Origin: Archegozetes longisetosus
Taxonomy: Eukaryota; Arthropoda; Arachnida; Sarcoptiformes; Trhypochthoniidae
Direction: 5' to 3'
DNA length: 64,000 bases
Assembly (NCBI GenBank): GCA_018873245.2
Contig: JAEMBT020000008.1
Coordinates: 1,612,001 to 1,676,000 of the forward strand
Part shown: positions 63,601 to 64,000 of the stretch, piece by piece
Position numbering within the stretch: position 1 is the first letter of the stretch
Layout: the number at the start of each line of letters is the position of its first letter
Made by a program: the position numbers and the translations under genes
Notes under the pieces: generated by a model
Told to the model about the DNA's origin: nothing
Seen by the model: only the letters and a program-made list of their open reading frames with translations
Database searches by the model: none

Positions 63601-64000
63601 CGCTTTACGCTCTACTTGTATTTACAGTTAGGTCAATACTATCATTGGATTAGCTGAACGCTAACGTTATGTTTAATCAAGTTGTGTACGGTTGTACTGC
63701 CCATTTCAGGATCTAATAACGCTTCTATCTTTTCCTCTTTTCCCCAAATAAAACATTAATCTCTTTAACTTTGCCGATCTTTGATTTATATTTAACTTTC
63801 ACTTCTCAATAATTGCACACTTATTGGTATTATATAAATCACGATCATTTTTTGAACGTCAAGCCGTTAAAATACTAATTGTACAGAATATTGATTGAAT
63901 CAATGTTTTCTTATTTTGAACAAAATTTCATCATCGGTTCAAACAAAAAGATTCATAAGATATTGAGATATCAAAGATAAGTAGATTTTTCAAAACGAAT

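Larger units (their letters stand above)
45833..64000. other. 18 kb gene-poor flank downstream of vestigial
   Basis: No coding frame over this stretch shows a recognisable domain or a plausible splice chain; open stretches are 60-90 codons with AT-driven composition. The first part should hold the vg 3' UTR. Islands of more balanced composition occur at about 50985-51175, 53370-53520, 58780-59110, 59740-59960 and 60530-60930, and could be conserved non-coding elements or old repeats. Four (TC/GA)n tracts are listed separately. No tRNA or rRNA was recognised. Confidence 0.5.

Overview
This window is nuclear DNA of an animal, most likely an arthropod: it is strongly AT-rich, has many short GT-AG introns, carries a vestigial (vg) homologue, and holds Tc1/mariner-type and foldback DNA transposons. 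I cannot name the species. A mite or another small arthropod known to carry acquired cell-wall-degrading enzymes would fit the polygalacturonase gene, but that is inference. Gene models were built by hand from reading frames, GT-AG sites, codon phase across every junction, and family motifs. Open frames that begin at TTG or GTG were re-examined for a true ATG.

Layout. 1-6.06 kb is a transposon graveyard. It holds a large palindromic element cut by the window's left edge (with a deleted mariner copy inside its left arm, a ~620 bp foldback and a small hairpin in its centre), a decayed Tc1 transposase tail, and a second inverted-repeat element with a cysteine-rich CXC-like reading frame and another nested palindrome. 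7.17-9.39 kb (minus) is a complete six-exon beta-1,4-(N-acetyl)galactosaminyl/galactosyltransferase. 9.4-18.5 kb has no gene I can support. 18.5-31.67 kb (minus) is a 24-exon gene for a 1,687-residue protein: signal peptide, fifteen tandem thioredoxin-like domains, one membrane span, and a short cytosolic tail fitting a KxKxx endoplasmic-reticulum retrieval signal. A pogo/Tigger-like MITE lies in one of its introns. Divergently, 1.2 kb away, 32.86-34.26 kb (plus) is a two-exon secreted GH28 polygalacturonase with all catalytic motifs. 36.3-36.5 kb has a weak saposin-like exon candidate. 40.1-45.8 kb (plus) is a complete three-exon vestigial homologue. The rest, to 64 kb, is a gene-poor stretch probably serving as flanking regulatory DNA. 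Seven long (TC/GA)n tracts lie only between 38.3 and 54.7 kb, around vg.

There is no operon-like logic here. The glycosyltransferase (Golgi), the multi-thioredoxin protein (predicted ER membrane) and the polygalacturonase (secreted) all belong to the secretory pathway, but that is probably coincidence. The most unusual item is the fifteen-domain thioredoxin-like membrane protein: ten domains keep a CxxC pair, five have lost it, and four of those five carry a cysteine at another fixed position.
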